Shown: positions 32,403 to 44,323, counted from the stretch's first letter. The stretch: DNA of 64,000 bases from Halospina denitrificans (GCF_004364635.1 NZ_SOAX01000001.1:576864-640863); one strand, 5' to 3'. Numbers and translations are program-made. The notes: generated by a model from the sequence alone, not told the origin.

Positions 32403-35129
32403 TCAGTGAGCCTCATCCCAGTTCAGCCCAACGCCAGCCTCAACCAACAAAGGCACCTCCAAAGAAGCCGCCCCACTCATCAACTCCTCAAGCAGAGAAC
32501 TCAACTCCGAAACCTGCCCCTCATGCACCTCCACAATCAACTCATCGTGAACCTGCATCGTCATCCGCGCATCAAACCCGGAGTTGGCAATCCGATCCTC
32601 CACCATCACCATCGCCTTCTTGATGATATCCGCCGCCGTCCCCTGCATGGGCGCATTGATCGCCGTACGCTCCGCGCCCTGGCGAAGCTGCCCATTGCGG
32701 CTGTTGATCTCCGGCAGGTACAGCCGGCGCCCGAACAGCGTCTCCACATATCCCTGGTCATGGGCCGTCTTGCGGATCCGGTCCATGTACTCAAGCACAC
32801 CCGGGTAGCGCTCGAAGTAACGATCGATATAGCGCTGGGCCTCATCCCGCGGAATGCCCAGCTGCCGACCCAGCCCCCAGGCCGACATCCCGTAGATCAG
32901 CCCGAAGTTGATGGCCTTGGCATCCCGGCGCTGGGTGTCGCTCACCTTATCCCGCGCCACGCCGAAGACTTCCGAGGCCGTGGCCCTGTGGATGTCCTCG
33001 CCATGGGCAAAGGCGTTCAGCAGCCCCTTGTCCCCGGACAGGTGCGCCATGATGCGCAGCTCAATCTGTGAATAGTCCGCCGCGATCAGCCGATAGCCCT
33101 CGGGCGCGATAAAGGCCTGGCGGATGCGCCGGCCCTCTTCGGTACGGATCGGGATGTTCTGCAGGTTCGGGTCCGAGGACGACAGACGCCCCGTGGCCGT
33201 CACCGCCTGGTGGTAGGAGGTGTGGATGCGCCCGGTGCTCGGGTTGATCACCTCAGGCAACCGGTCTGTATAGGTGGACTTGAGCTTGCTCAGGCTGCGG
33301 TGCTCCAGGATGACGCGGGGCAGCTCGTAGTCCACGGCCAGTTCCTGCAGTACTGGCTCCGCCGTGGAGGGGGCTCCCTTGGGGGTTTTCTTGAGCACCG
33401 GCATGCCCAGCTTCTCGTAGAAGATCTTCTGGAGCTGCTGCGGTGAGCCCAGGTTGAATTCCTCGCCGGCACTGCTCCAGGCCTGCTCCTCCAGGGCCTT
33501 CATCCGCTCGGCCAGTTCGCCACTCTGGGTGGCCAGGAGGTTGGCGTCCACCAGCGTACCCCGGTACTCCATGTGGGCAAGCACTGGTACCAGTGGCAGC
33601 TCGATGTCGCTGTAGACGCTGTTCAGCGCCTCGTCCTCAGTCAGCCTGGGACGTAGTGTCTCGTGCAACTGGAGGGTGATGTCGGCATCCTCGGCGGCGT
33701 AGTGGCCCGCGGTTTCCACCTCGATGTCGTCAAAGCGTTTCTGCTTGGCCCCCTTGCCGGCAATACTCTCGAAGCTGGTGACCTCCCGGTCCAGATGGCG
33801 CTTTGCCAGGCTGCCCATGTCGTGACGGGAAGCCACGGCGTTCAGTACATAGGACTGGAGCATGGTGTCCTCGATGGCGCCACGCAGCTCAATGCCATGG
33901 TTGGCCAGTACGTTGATGTCGTACTTCAGGTTCTGGCCGATCTTGGTTTTTTCGTGATCCTCAAGCAGTGGACGGAGCTGTTCCAGCACCCAGTCCCGGT
34001 CCAGCTGTTCCGGTGCGCCCAGATAACTGTGGGTGAGCGGCACATAGGCTGCTGTTCCGGCTTCAACGGCGAAGGAGACGCCAACGATGCGCGCCTCCAT
34101 ATAGTTGAGGCTGGTGGTCTCGGTGTCGAAGGCAAAGCTGGCGGCCTGTTTCAGTTGATCGAGCCAGGCGCTGAAATCTGCTTCCGTCAGGACAATCCGG
34201 TAGTCCGTGTCTGCCGGGGCGGAAGGTGCGGTGCTGTTCCCTGGCGCGCTTTCGTCGTTCCCGTTGCCCTGTTCAAGTTCGCGGATCCAACCCCGGAACT
34301 CCATCTCCCTGAAAAGTTCCAGCAGCCGGTCCTCGTCCACGGGCTCGGGGTCCAGGGCTTCCACGCTGTAACCCAGCTCGAGTTCGGTACGGATGCGGGT
34401 CAGGTCACGGCTCAGGGGGAGCTGCTCCAATGCGTTGCGCAGGTTCTCGCCGATCTTGCCGCCGATTTCGTCTGCGTGGGCCATCAGGTTGTCCAGATCG
34501 CCGTACTGCTGGAGCCATTTGACGGCGGTCTTGGGGCCGCACTTGGGGACGCCGGGGATGTTGTCCACGCTGTCGCCGACCAGTGCCAGGTAATCCACGA
34601 TCTGCTCGGGGCTGACACCGAATTTTTCGCGCACGCCGTCGCGGTCCATGTGGGTATCGTTCATGGTGTTGATCAGCGAGACATGGTCGCTGACCAGCTG
34701 GGCCATGTCCTTGTCGCCGGTGGAGATGATGACATCCACGCCCTTGTCGGTAGCTTCGTAGGCAAGGGTGCCGATGACGTCATCGGCTTCCATTCCTTCC
34801 TCGATCAGCAGCGGCAGGCCCATGGCCCGAATGATCTCGTGAATCGGCCGGATCTGGCAGGCGAGATCCTCGGGCATTTCCGGCCGGTTGGCCTTGTAGT
34901 CCTCATACAGCTCATGGCGGAAGGTTTTGCCCCTGGGGTCGAATACCACCGCAATCGGCGAGCCGGGATAGTCCTGCTGCAGGCGGCGGATCATGCTGAT
35001 AACACCCTTGACCGCGCCGGTTGGCTGGTTTTTGGAGGTCTCCAGGGGAGGGAGAGCGTGAAAGGCGCGGAATAGATAGGAGGAGCCATCCACAAGGACA
35101 ACGGGCTTGTCTTTGGAAAGTTCAATCAT
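32403..35129 (-). CDS. polA: DNA polymerase I
   Basis: A 908-residue protein with all three domains: 5'-3' exonuclease (about 1-290; VVLVDGSSYLFRAFHALP, ISTGDKDMAQLV), 3'-5' exonuclease (about 315-495; FAFDTETTSLNY near 333 keeps the catalytic Asp and Glu) and polymerase (about 530-905; motif A ADYSQIELR, motif B KAINFGLIYG, motif C QVHDELIVEV). It fills gaps and removes primers in repair and replication. Length is normal. A mosaic inverted-repeat element follows the stop. Confidence 0.97.
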   Translation of the reverse strand: MIELSKDKPVVLVDGSSYLFRAFHALPPLETSKNQPTGAVKGVISMIRRLQQDYPGSPIAVVFDPRGKTFRHELYEDYKANRPEMPEDLACQIRPIHEIIRAMGLPLLIEEGMEADDVIGTLAYEATDKGVDVIISTGDKDMAQLVSDHVSLINTMNDTHMDRDGVREKFGVSPEQIVDYLALVGDSVDNIPGVPKCGPKTAVKWLQQYGDLDNLMAHADEIGGKIGENLRNALEQLPLSRDLTRIRTELELGYSVEALDPEPVDEDRLLELFREMEFRGWIRELEQGNGNDESAPGNSTAPSAPADTDYRIVLTEADFSAWLDQLKQAASFAFDTETTSLNYMEARIVGVSFAVEAGTAAYVPLTHSYLGAPEQLDRDWVLEQLRPLLEDHEKTKIGQNLKYDINVLANHGIELRGAIEDTMLQSYVLNAVASRHDMGSLAKRHLDREVTSFESIAGKGAKQKRFDDIEVETAGHYAAEDADITLQLHETLRPRLTEDEALNSVYSDIELPLVPVLAHMEYRGTLVDANLLATQSGELAERMKALEEQAWSSAGEEFNLGSPQQLQKIFYEKLGMPVLKKTPKGAPSTAEPVLQELAVDYELPRVILEHRSLSKLKSTYTDRLPEVINPSTGRIHTSYHQAVTATGRLSSSDPNLQNIPIRTEEGRRIRQAFIAPEGYRLIAADYSQIELRIMAHLSGDKGLLNAFAHGEDIHRATASEVFGVARDKVSDTQRRDAKAINFGLIYGMSAWGLGRQLGIPRDEAQRYIDRYFERYPGVLEYMDRIRKTAHDQGYVETLFGRRLYLPEINSRNGQLRQGAERTAINAPMQGTAADIIKKAMVMVEDRIANSGFDARMTMQVHDELIVEVHEGQVSELSSLLEELMSGAASLEVPLLVEAGVGLNWDEAH

Positions 35130-35325
35130 GGGTCTGTCGCTTCAGGATATGGTGATGCGCAGTGTTTCAGAACGGGGGCTTTCCAGTCCAGTCGTATCGA
35201 CGGTAAAAAAAATGCGGTCTGTTTACACCGTTAGTATGATTATTCTAATTAAACCCTCTAGTGTGCATGGTGAAGTCGGATCAGACGCTCAGGCGTCGGA
35301 CGGACACATCAAACGGAGGATTACC

Positions 35326-35724
35326 ATGAGTAAGATCAGAGATTATCAACAGCAGGTTCAGGACGTGATCGAGAAAGGCATCAACACTGTCGAGAAGCAG
35401 CACAAGTCTCTCGCAGAGCGCCCTTTCGAACTGGCGGAAAAGGCTGAGAAGCAGGCCAAGAGCTACAGCATCAAGTCTGTCCGCTCCAAGCACGACGACT
35501 ACGCCAACACCGCGTACGAAACACTGCGGGTATGGAACAAGCGTCTTGGCGACTACGCGACCAACCTCATCAGCCGTTTCGACAAGGAAGCGACTGACGC
35601 GCAGAGCAAGAAGTCCAGCAGTGCTTCCAAGCAGAGCGCCAGCAAGCAGGGCAGCACTGCGAAGAAGAGCACCGGTGGTGCCAAGAAGCAGGCAAGCAGT
35701 TCCCAGCAGGAAGCGTCCGCGTAA
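35326..35724 (+). CDS. Phasin-like or histone H1-like small protein
   Basis: A 132-residue protein preceded by GGAGGA at an ideal distance. The first 90 residues are helical and amphipathic (SKIRDYQQQVQDVIEKGINT; LAERPFELAEKAEKQAKSY). The last 40 are Lys/Ala/Ser/Gln-rich (AKKSTGGAKKQASS), like the tails of histone H1-type proteins and some polyhydroxyalkanoate granule proteins. No catalytic motif. Granule binding or DNA binding are both possible; I prefer phasin-like because of the N-terminal half. A PhaC-like gene lies at 51.9 kb, but no phaAB genes are visible. Confidence 0.65.
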   Translation: MSKIRDYQQQVQDVIEKGINTVEKQHKSLAERPFELAEKAEKQAKSYSIKSVRSKHDDYANTAYETLRVWNKRLGDYATNLISRFDKEATDAQSKKSSSASKQSASKQGSTAKKSTGGAKKQASSSQQEASA

Positions 35725-35746
35725 TCACGCAGGCGTCATCGGCTGA

Positions 35747-35790
35747 AACAGAAACGGGCAGCGGCGCCAGCGTCGCTGCCCGTTTCTGTT
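35747..35790. terminator. Bidirectional hairpin terminator
   Basis: A perfect 17-base stem (35747-35763 with 35774-35790) and a 10-base loop lie between two convergent genes. The stem ends in T-rich sequence in both directions. Confidence 0.85.
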
Positions 35791-35797
35791 TGCGGGC

Positions 35798-36490
35798 TCA
35801 GTCCTTGAGTTCTGAAAGCTCTTTGCGGGCTTCCTCTTCTTCGGGCACCGTCAGCGGCAGGGATCTCTCCTTGTCCGTGAGTTCCTCCAGGCGCTTGATC
35901 TGACCCCGGAACTCCTTGCGGGTCGCTTCGACCTCTTCCAGCTCCTTCTGAATCTCGGCCATGATGTCGGTCTTTTCCGCACGCAGGCGCTTCATCTTCT
36001 TCCGCAATGAGTCGGGAACCTCTTTTCCCGAGCGCTCCATGTTCGCAGCGCGGTTCCGTTCATCGGCAACCTGGCTGTCGAGGTTGTTGATGTTGCCAAG
36101 TTTGAGCTTGATGGCGCTGAAGCGTTGACGCAGCTTTCGGTGCAGCGCCCTGACGGCATCGTCTGGCGAGCTGTATTGGCGCATCAGTCGCTTGTCGCGC
36201 TTTTCCTGCTGCTCTTTCTGCTCCTTGCGCTTGCGCTCGAGCTCTTTCTGGCGTTTGCGCTCGGCGATTTCCTCGTCGGTCGGCGGGGGCGGCACTTTCT
36301 CGATAACACGACCGCTGTTGTCCAGGATCTCGTACCCCTTGGATCGCGCTTCGCGGGGTAGGGTGTTGCTGAGTACCGTTTTTCCGTTGTCGTCCTTGAA
36401 ACGGTACATCTCCGCCATCACGGCAGGGGCAAGCGCCAGACCCGCCGTTAGCAGCAGAACCGGGCCAAGAGGCTTTTTCAGTAAGCGCAT
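35798..36490 (-). CDS. DUF4124 domain periplasmic protein with coiled coil
   Basis: A 230-residue protein with a signal peptide (to about AVMAE near residue 27), a DUF4124 domain (MYRFKDDNGKTVLSNTLPRE), then charged helical sequence rich in Lys, Glu and Arg (about 70-230). DUF4124 proteins are periplasmic and of unknown function. The start MRLLKKPLG has GGGAG upstream; an in-frame TTG five codons earlier is less likely. It is 29 bases downstream of pyrE on the same strand. Confidence 0.8.
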   Translation of the reverse strand: MRLLKKPLGPVLLLTAGLALAPAVMAEMYRFKDDNGKTVLSNTLPREARSKGYEILDNSGRVIEKVPPPPTDEEIAERKRQKELERKRKEQKEQQEKRDKRLMRQYSSPDDAVRALHRKLRQRFSAIKLKLGNINNLDSQVADERNRAANMERSGKEVPDSLRKKMKRLRAEKTDIMAEIQKELEEVEATRKEFRGQIKRLEELTDKERSLPLTVPEEEEARKELSELKD

Positions 36491-36519
36491 CAATACAACT
36501 CCCAAGAGATGAATGCCAG

Positions 36520-37167
36520 TCAGCTGACGCCGTACTCCTCACGGTACTGGGCGACCCGTTCAGCATAGTCGCGCATGTCCGGAATTTCCCGCAGGTATTC
36601 CAGAATCTGGCCAAGGGTGATGATTTTCAGCACCGGGATCCCGAAGTCCGCTTCCACCTCCTGGATGGCGGAGCGTTCGTTCTGGCCCTTTTCTTCGCGG
36701 TCCAGTGCCACAAGCACGCCAGCCGGGGTGGCGCCGGCCGCCTGGATGCGTTCAATGGATTCGCGGATGGCAGTGCCGGCGGTGATGACGTCATCGACAA
36801 TCAGCACACGACCCTCCAGGGGCGCTCCTACAATGTCACCGCCCTCACCATGGTCCTTGTCTTCCTTGCGGTTAAAGGCCCAGGGCAGGTCGAGGCGGTG
36901 GTGGGAGGCGAGTGCCGTGGCTGTGGCCGTAGCCAGGGGGATGCCTTTGTAGGCGGGCCCGAAAACCATGTCGCACTCCAGGTCGCTGCGGGTCAGCGCC
37001 TGGGCATAGGCCTGGCCAAGACGGGCAAGATCGCTGCCCCGCTGGAACAGGCCTGTGTTGAAGAAGTAGGGGCTTTTGCGTCCGGACTTGAGCTCGAAGT
37101 CCCCGAAACGCAACACCTTTCTGGCAATCGCGAATTCGATGAATTCACGCTGATAGGTTTCGATCAT
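36520..37167 (-). CDS. pyrE: Orotate phosphoribosyltransferase
   Basis: A 215-residue enzyme of pyrimidine synthesis, converting orotate and PRPP to OMP. Motifs are [20 protein letters not shown], the flexible-loop [10 protein letters not shown] and the PRPP-binding [13 protein letters not shown]. The start MIETYQREF matches relatives; an upstream ATG at 37209 would add 14 residues. It is divergent from crc with a 78-base gap. Confidence 0.96.
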   Translation of the reverse strand: MIETYQREFIEFAIARKVLRFGDFELKSGRKSPYFFNTGLFQRGSDLARLGQAYAQALTRSDLECDMVFGPAYKGIPLATATATALASHHRLDLPWAFNRKEDKDHGEGGDIVGAPLEGRVLIVDDVITAGTAIRESIERIQAAGATPAGVLVALDREEKGQNERSAIQEVEADFGIPVLKIITLGQILEYLREIPDMRDYAERVAQYREEYGVS

Positions 37168-37245
37168 AATGCCTTTCGCAACCGGCTTATTTTGTCTTTG
37201 AGCTACCATGGGTATGATACATGGAAACGTTTTTCAGGGACATCT

Positions 37246-38022
37246 ATGCGCGTCGTTACAGTGAGTGTCAATGGGTTGCGTCAGGCGATCAGCAACGGCT
37301 TCTTTGAGTGGCTCGAGGGTCGGGATGCTGATGTTGTAGCCGTGCAGGACCATCGCGTCAGTGTCCGGGAAATTGAGGATGATCCATCCCTGACGCCGGA
37401 GGGCTACCAGGCGTGGTTCATTGATGGGGAAAATCCTGAAACCGGGGGCGTGGGCCTCTACACGCGCTATTTCCCCAAGGCGGTAATTTACGGGTTCAAC
37501 TATGGCCCGGCGGACCAGGAGGGGCGTTTCCTGCAGGCGGATTTCCAGAAGATCAGTGTGGCATCCGTCCAGGCGCCCTTTGCCGGTGATGAGGCGGCCC
37601 AGACGCACAAGGATGCCTTTATGGAGGCGTTTCTGGTGCACTGTGACAAGACGGTCCGCAAGCGGCGTCAGTTTATTTTCTGCGCCAGTCTGCAGACGGC
37701 CCATCAGGATTCGGATGCGTCGAATCATTTCCATCGTCAGCCGGTCTCGGGGTTTCTGCCCCATGAGCGGGCCTGGCTGGATGAGTTGTTCAATGTTCAG
37801 GGGTTTTTGGATGGCTATCGGGAGGCCAATGGGGATGGCAGGGCCTATACGTGGTGGCCGGAGTGGGCTCGTAACTGGCGGAAGTCGCCGGGGTGGCGGA
37901 CGGATTATCAGATGGTGACGCCGGGGATTTCGGGGGCGATTCTGGATGGGTACATTGATTCGGATGCGGGGTTTTCGGACCATGCGCCGGTGGTGATGGA
38001 TTATGACATCTCCCCCGAATAA
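37246..38022 (+). CDS. crc: Catabolite repression control protein Crc
   Basis: A 258-residue protein of the exonuclease/endonuclease/phosphatase fold, colinear with Pseudomonas Crc (begins MRVVTVSVNGLRQAIS; GGVGLYTRYFPKAVI; GRFLQADFQKISVA; ERAWLDELF; WRTDYQMVTPG; FSDHAPVVMDYD). In Pseudomonas, Crc acts with Hfq to block translation of catabolic mRNAs and lacks nuclease activity. The position where active nucleases have a metal-binding Glu reads VQDHRV here. Gene order pyrE-crc-rph supports the assignment. Earlier in-frame sequence overlapping pyrE is antisense and is not used. Confidence 0.9.
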   Translation: MRVVTVSVNGLRQAISNGFFEWLEGRDADVVAVQDHRVSVREIEDDPSLTPEGYQAWFIDGENPETGGVGLYTRYFPKAVIYGFNYGPADQEGRFLQADFQKISVASVQAPFAGDEAAQTHKDAFMEAFLVHCDKTVRKRRQFIFCASLQTAHQDSDASNHFHRQPVSGFLPHERAWLDELFNVQGFLDGYREANGDGRAYTWWPEWARNWRKSPGWRTDYQMVTPGISGAILDGYIDSDAGFSDHAPVVMDYDISPE

Positions 38023-38058
38023 AGAATCCTGAAGGAAGAATGCCTGGTATGGGGTGGC

Positions 38059-38164
38059 GCGAAGGCAGGGTCCCTCTTCGGGAATCGCTGTGAATACGTC
38101 CCTGTAAGCTGACGCACGGCCATCCATGGCCGTGAGTCTTCCCGAAGAGGGCCCCTGCCTCCGC
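38059..38164. repeat. Mosaic inverted-repeat element, copy 2
   Basis: Outer arms at 38059-38084 and 38139-38164 match at 24 of 26 positions. Inside lie the core CGCTGTGAATACGTCC and a hairpin CACGGCCAT / ATGGCCGTG (38115-38134). The core and layout match the element at 32268-32378, but the arms are unrelated. It sits between the convergent crc and rph genes and may terminate both. Confidence 0.8.
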
Positions 38165-38197
38165 TTTGCTGATTACCGGGTATCGCGTCCGGTGGGT

Positions 38198-38914
<717 letters not shown>

Positions 38915-39051
38915 GGGAGCTCCTCTGGAACTGGGTGATTGTCTTTGGGGCGCAGAGTCTATCATGGTGTTGTCGCCCTTTGAGGGGGGCGGGCGTGAAA
39001 ACCCCGGGAATGCTATGATTTGCCTGCACGCGCCAGCAACGGGAAATCTGA

Positions 39052-40573
<1,522 letters not shown>

Positions 40574-40666
40574 TGGCCATAGGCGCCAGAAAGAATTACA
40601 ATACGCTGTTACTGACGACTATTCTGAAACCAGTGGCGAACACTGACGACAAGCAGGGGTTAATTC

Positions 40667-40921
40667 ATGGCACGAGTTACCGTCGAAGACTGTCTTGAGC
40701 ATGTGGACAATCGTTTCCAGCTCGTGATGCTTTCCACCAAGCGGGCCCGCCAACTGGCCACCCTGGGCAAGGAGCCGCTGGTGCCGCGGGAGAACGATAA
40801 GCCGACGGTCCTGGCGCTGCGCGAGATTGCCTCGGGTCAGGTTTCCTTTGAATCCGTCGAGGCGGATGAGAGGGAAGGGGCTGGCTCGGAGCCCGCCAGT
40901 GAGCAGCAGGAAAACGGCTGA
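40667..40921 (+). CDS. rpoZ: RNA polymerase omega subunit
   Basis: An 84-residue protein starting [20 protein letters not shown] and [10 protein letters not shown], the omega signature. It aids assembly of RNA polymerase and helps form the ppGpp site. A terminator lies between it and spoT, which is often co-transcribed in relatives. Confidence 0.97.
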   Translation: MARVTVEDCLEHVDNRFQLVMLSTKRARQLATLGKEPLVPRENDKPTVLALREIASGQVSFESVEADEREGAGSEPASEQQENG

Positions 40922-40943
40922 TTCCTGGGTGACGGCTGATTGC

Positions 40944-40971
40944 AAAAAACCGGGCTTGACCCGGTTTTTTT
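40944..40971 (+). terminator. Rho-independent terminator between rpoZ and spoT
   Basis: ACCGGG and CCCGGT with flanking A and T runs (40944-40971) form a strong hairpin followed by seven T. It would reduce read-through from rpoZ into spoT. Confidence 0.85.
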
Positions 40972-41032
40972 GTGTCAGTATCGCTATACTTGTACAGGAA
41001 TCAGGCAACAGGAGCATGCGGGTGCAGGCTTA

Positions 41033-43159
41033 ATGTCCACTATCGAAGCGCTGGCAGAACGACTGGACGACTATCTCGACGACCAGAAGATCAATCAGGT
41101 TCGCCGGGCCTATTTCTATGCGGAACAGGCCCATGAGGGCCAGTATCGTCGTAGTGGCGAGAGCTATATCCATCATCCCCTGGCGGTTGCCAATATCCTG
41201 GCCCAGATGCGGCTCGACCATCAGAGCCTGATGGCCGCCATGCTCCACGACGTGATTGAGGACACCGGCATCCCCAAGGATGCGCTTTCCGACCAGTTCG
41301 GCGCCTCTGTAGCGGAGCTGGTGGATGGGGTCAGCAAGCTGACCCAGATCGAGTTCCGCTCCCGGGCCGAGGCCCAGGCAGAGAATTTTCAGAAGATGAC
41401 TCTGGCAATGGCCCGGGATATCCGGGTCATACTGGTGAAGCTCGCGGATCGCCTGCACAATATGCGCACCCTGGGGCCGCTGAATCCCGAAAAGCGCCGC
41501 CGCATCGCCAACGAAACCCTGGATATATACGCCCCCATCGCCCATCGCCTGGGTATGCACAGCCTCTGTGTGGAGCTGGAGGACCTGGGCTTTGCGGCCA
41601 TGCACCCCATGCGTTCGAGCTACATCGCCAAAGCGGTCAAGAAGCTGCGGGGCAACCACCACGAGATCATCAATGAGATCCGGGCCAGTCTGGAGGACAA
41701 GCTTGCCGAGAGGGAGCTTCCCGGGCGCATTATCGGTCGCGAGAAACATCTGTACTCCATCTATAACAAGATGAAGTTCAAGCATAAGTCCTTTGACGAA
41801 ATCATGGACGTCTATGCCTTCCGCGTCGTCACGGATTCAATGGACAACTGCTATCGCATTCTGGGTGCCGTTCACAGCCTCTATAAGCCCCTGCCGGGGC
41901 GCTTCAAGGATTACATCGCCATGCCCAAGGCGAATGGCTACCAGTCCCTGCACACCACGCTCTTCGGCAAGCATGTGAATATCGAGATCCAGATCCGTAC
42001 TGAGGAGATGGAGCAGATCGCCAACAACGGCATCGCGGCCCACTGGATGTACAAGGACGATTCGGACGTGGGCGAGGTGAACCAGAAGCGTGTCGACCAG
42101 TGGCTCCAGGGCCTGATGGAGATGCGCGAGCGGGCGGACGACTCGCTGGAGTTCATCGAACACGTCAAGGTGGACCTCTTCCCGGACGAGATCTATGTGT
42201 TCACGCCCAAGGGCCGCATCATGGAACTGCCGCGCGGCGCCACGCCGGTGGATTTCGCCTACACCATCCATACGGATATCGGCAACGCCTGTGTCGCGTG
42301 CCGTGTGGACAAGCAGCTCGCGTCCCTGAGCCAGCCGCTGTACAGCGGCCAGACCGTTGAGATCATTACCGCCCCCGGGGCGCGGCCGAGTCCGGTCTGG
42401 CTCAACTACGTGGTGACCGGCAAGGCGCGCAGCAGCATCCGCCACTTCCTCAAGACCCAGCAGCAGCGTGAGTCGGTGGAGCTGGGGCGCCAGCTTCTGA
42501 GCAAGTCGCTGACAGGGCTGGGCTATCGCCTCGCGGACATCAGTGACGAACGGGTTCAGCGGGTTCTGGAACATAATCAGGCGGAAGGTTTTGAGCGGCT
42601 CCTGGCGGATATCGGCATCGGCAACCGCATGGCTTACATTGTTGCCCGTCAGCTGGTGCCGGCGGATGATCAGGATGAAGAGAACGCCCTGGCCCTTGAG
42701 GAAACCCACGCCGGACAGACCATGACCATTGCCGGCAGTGAGGGCTCCATCATCCATTTTGCCGACTGCTGCAAGCCCATTCCGGGGGATCCCATTGTGG
42801 GGCGCATGAGTTCCGGCAATGGCATGGTGATCCATTCAGAGCGCTGTGAGAGTGTGCGTCACCTGGGGGCGGATTCACCGCACCTGGTTTACCTGAGCTG
42901 GGCCAAGGACATAACGGACGAATTCTCGGTGGAGCTGCGCATTGAGATGGCCCGCAAGCGCGGCCTGATTGCCGAGCTGGCCAATACCGTGACCCTGGCG
43001 GAGGCCAATATTGAGCGCATCAACGTGGATGAGCACGATGCCCATCACAGCGTGATCACCATGATGCTTCACGTTAAGGGCCGCAAGCAGCTCGCGCGTA
43101 TCATGCGCCGTATCCGTAACCTGCGCGCGGTCGAGTCCGTGACCCGGGTGCGGCGATGA
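41033..43159 (+). CDS. spoT: Bifunctional (p)ppGpp synthetase/hydrolase SpoT
   Basis: A 708-residue protein with an HD hydrolase domain (AAMLHDVIEDT near 70), a synthetase domain with the bifunctional-type motif RFKD near 290 and MPKANGYQSLHTTLFG, a TGS domain (about 390-450) and a C-terminal ACT domain. The intact HD motif and RFKD loop fit a SpoT-type enzyme that mostly breaks down ppGpp. The start is chosen 111 bases after rpoZ at MSTIEALAE; in-frame sequence upstream reads through the terminator and is not coding. Confidence 0.96.
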   Translation: MSTIEALAERLDDYLDDQKINQVRRAYFYAEQAHEGQYRRSGESYIHHPLAVANILAQMRLDHQSLMAAMLHDVIEDTGIPKDALSDQFGASVAELVDGVSKLTQIEFRSRAEAQAENFQKMTLAMARDIRVILVKLADRLHNMRTLGPLNPEKRRRIANETLDIYAPIAHRLGMHSLCVELEDLGFAAMHPMRSSYIAKAVKKLRGNHHEIINEIRASLEDKLAERELPGRIIGREKHLYSIYNKMKFKHKSFDEIMDVYAFRVVTDSMDNCYRILGAVHSLYKPLPGRFKDYIAMPKANGYQSLHTTLFGKHVNIEIQIRTEEMEQIANNGIAAHWMYKDDSDVGEVNQKRVDQWLQGLMEMRERADDSLEFIEHVKVDLFPDEIYVFTPKGRIMELPRGATPVDFAYTIHTDIGNACVACRVDKQLASLSQPLYSGQTVEIITAPGARPSPVWLNYVVTGKARSSIRHFLKTQQQRESVELGRQLLSKSLTGLGYRLADISDERVQRVLEHNQAEGFERLLADIGIGNRMAYIVARQLVPADDQDEENALALEETHAGQTMTIAGSEGSIIHFADCCKPIPGDPIVGRMSSGNGMVIHSERCESVRHLGADSPHLVYLSWAKDITDEFSVELRIEMARKRGLIAELANTVTLAEANIERINVDEHDAHHSVITMMLHVKGRKQLARIMRRIRNLRAVESVTRVRR

Positions 43160-43208
43160 GACAGCGTTGACAGCAGGCTTGCGGCAGGCGAGCATCGGGG
43201 ATATCAAC

Positions 43209-43236
43209 AAGGCCGTACGCGGCCTTTCTTTTTTTC
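43209..43236 (+). terminator. Rho-independent terminator after spoT
   Basis: AAGGCCG and CGGCCTT with a TACG loop (43209-43226) are followed by T-rich sequence ending at 43236. It separates spoT from ridA. Confidence 0.75.
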
Positions 43237-43260
43237 AGGAGCAGAGGAAATAACTGCGTC

Positions 43261-43647
43261 ATGACCAACAAATCCATCATCCAGACCGATAACGCACCCC
43301 AGGCGATCGGGACCTACTCCCAGGCCGTGAAGGCTGGCGATACCATCTACCTTTCCGGCCAGATCCCGCTGGACCCCGCGACCATGGAGATCGTCCCCGG
43401 CGGGATCGATGCCCAGATCAAGCGCGTATTCGAGAACCTGAAGGCGGTCTGTGAAGCCTCGGGCGGCACCATCCAGGATATGGTCAAGCTGCATATCTAC
43501 CTGACGGACATCAACCACTTTGCCAATGTGAATGAGGCCATGGCCACGGTTTACAAGGAGCCCTATCCGGCGCGCGCCGCCATTGGGGTTGCTTCGCTTC
43601 CCAAGGGGGCTCAGGTGGAAATGGACGGGGTCATGGTCTTGAAGTAA
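43261..43647 (+). CDS. ridA: RidA family reactive-enamine deaminase
   Basis: A 128-residue protein that releases ammonia from reactive enamine/imine intermediates such as 2-aminoacrylate. It has [20 protein letters not shown], the conserved Arg in [16 protein letters not shown], and VEMDGVMVL. Standard length and neighbourhood next to spoT. The 3' end overlaps the convergent exonuclease gene by 17 bases. Confidence 0.95.
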   Translation: MTNKSIIQTDNAPQAIGTYSQAVKAGDTIYLSGQIPLDPATMEIVPGGIDAQIKRVFENLKAVCEASGGTIQDMVKLHIYLTDINHFANVNEAMATVYKEPYPARAAIGVASLPKGAQVEMDGVMVLK

Positions 43648-44323
43648 GACAGTCCCGGACCTTCGGGCCCGGACTGCCGTAGTGATTCGCCCAGGCCAGG
43701 AACAGCTCCGCCGTTGCCAGGGCGTCCTCGAGGGCATTGTGGGCCTGGCTGTCAGGCAGTCCATAGCGCTCCCGGCACGTGTTGAGCCTCAGGGCGTGCC
43801 GGGGCATGTTCTGCTCACGCTGGAAGAGGCGCTTTTTCTCCAGCTCCAGAGTATCCGCGGTCGGGTGGAACCAGTCGAAGCCGAACTGCTCCTTCAGGGC
43901 CGAGCGAAGGAAACCCGTATCCAGCGGCGAATGGTGCATCAGCGCGATCCGGCCATTGAGCGCGCGTGCCAGCATCCGCAGGGCGGCCGGCAGATCCACT
44001 CCCTCCGATCGGTCCGAGTCACGGATGTGGTGGATGGTCGCGCTGTCGCCGACCAGGTTGCGGCTGTCGATCAACAGGTGACGGGCCGTATTGAGCTGAA
44101 TGCTCCCGCCCTCAATGGCGACCCAGCCAATGCTGATGACGTACCCCGTCCGTGGATCCAGCCCGGTCGTTTCCAGGTCAACGGCAAGCCAGCTGGCTTC
44201 ATTCCAGGGCTGTTTGCCGGCGGGCCAGGGCATGTCCAGCAGCTTCTGAAGCGCCGGTTCCGGGAAAGGGTGTCGGGCATAGCGGTGTCGAGCCCAGTGA
44301 CGCCTCAGGCGTGTCAGCCACAT
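43631..44323 (-). CDS. DEDDh 3'-5' exonuclease (DnaQ-like)
   Basis: A 230-residue exonuclease related to the epsilon subunit of DNA polymerase III. Catalytic residues are in [11 protein letters not shown] (Asp, Glu), HHSPLDTGF (Asp) and [11 protein letters not shown] (His, Asp). It lacks the C-terminal polymerase-binding tail of true DnaQ, so it is probably a separate nuclease. Its ATG overlaps the stop of the DUF294 gene, indicating co-translation. This pair commonly sits beside acetate genes in related bacteria (recall). Confidence 0.87.
   Translation of the reverse strand: MWLTRLRRHWARHRYARHPFPEPALQKLLDMPWPAGKQPWNEASWLAVDLETTGLDPRTGYVISIGWVAIEGGSIQLNTARHLLIDSRNLVGDSATIHHIRDSDRSEGVDLPAALRMLARALNGRIALMHHSPLDTGFLRSALKEQFGFDWFHPTADTLELEKKRLFQREQNMPRHALRLNTCRERYGLPDSQAHNALEDALATAELFLAWANHYGSPGPKVRDCLTSRP

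Noticed and set aside
33663-35075. Plus-strand frame of 470 codons opposite polA
   Set aside because: Antisense to conserved polymerase I; no ribosome site or motif.
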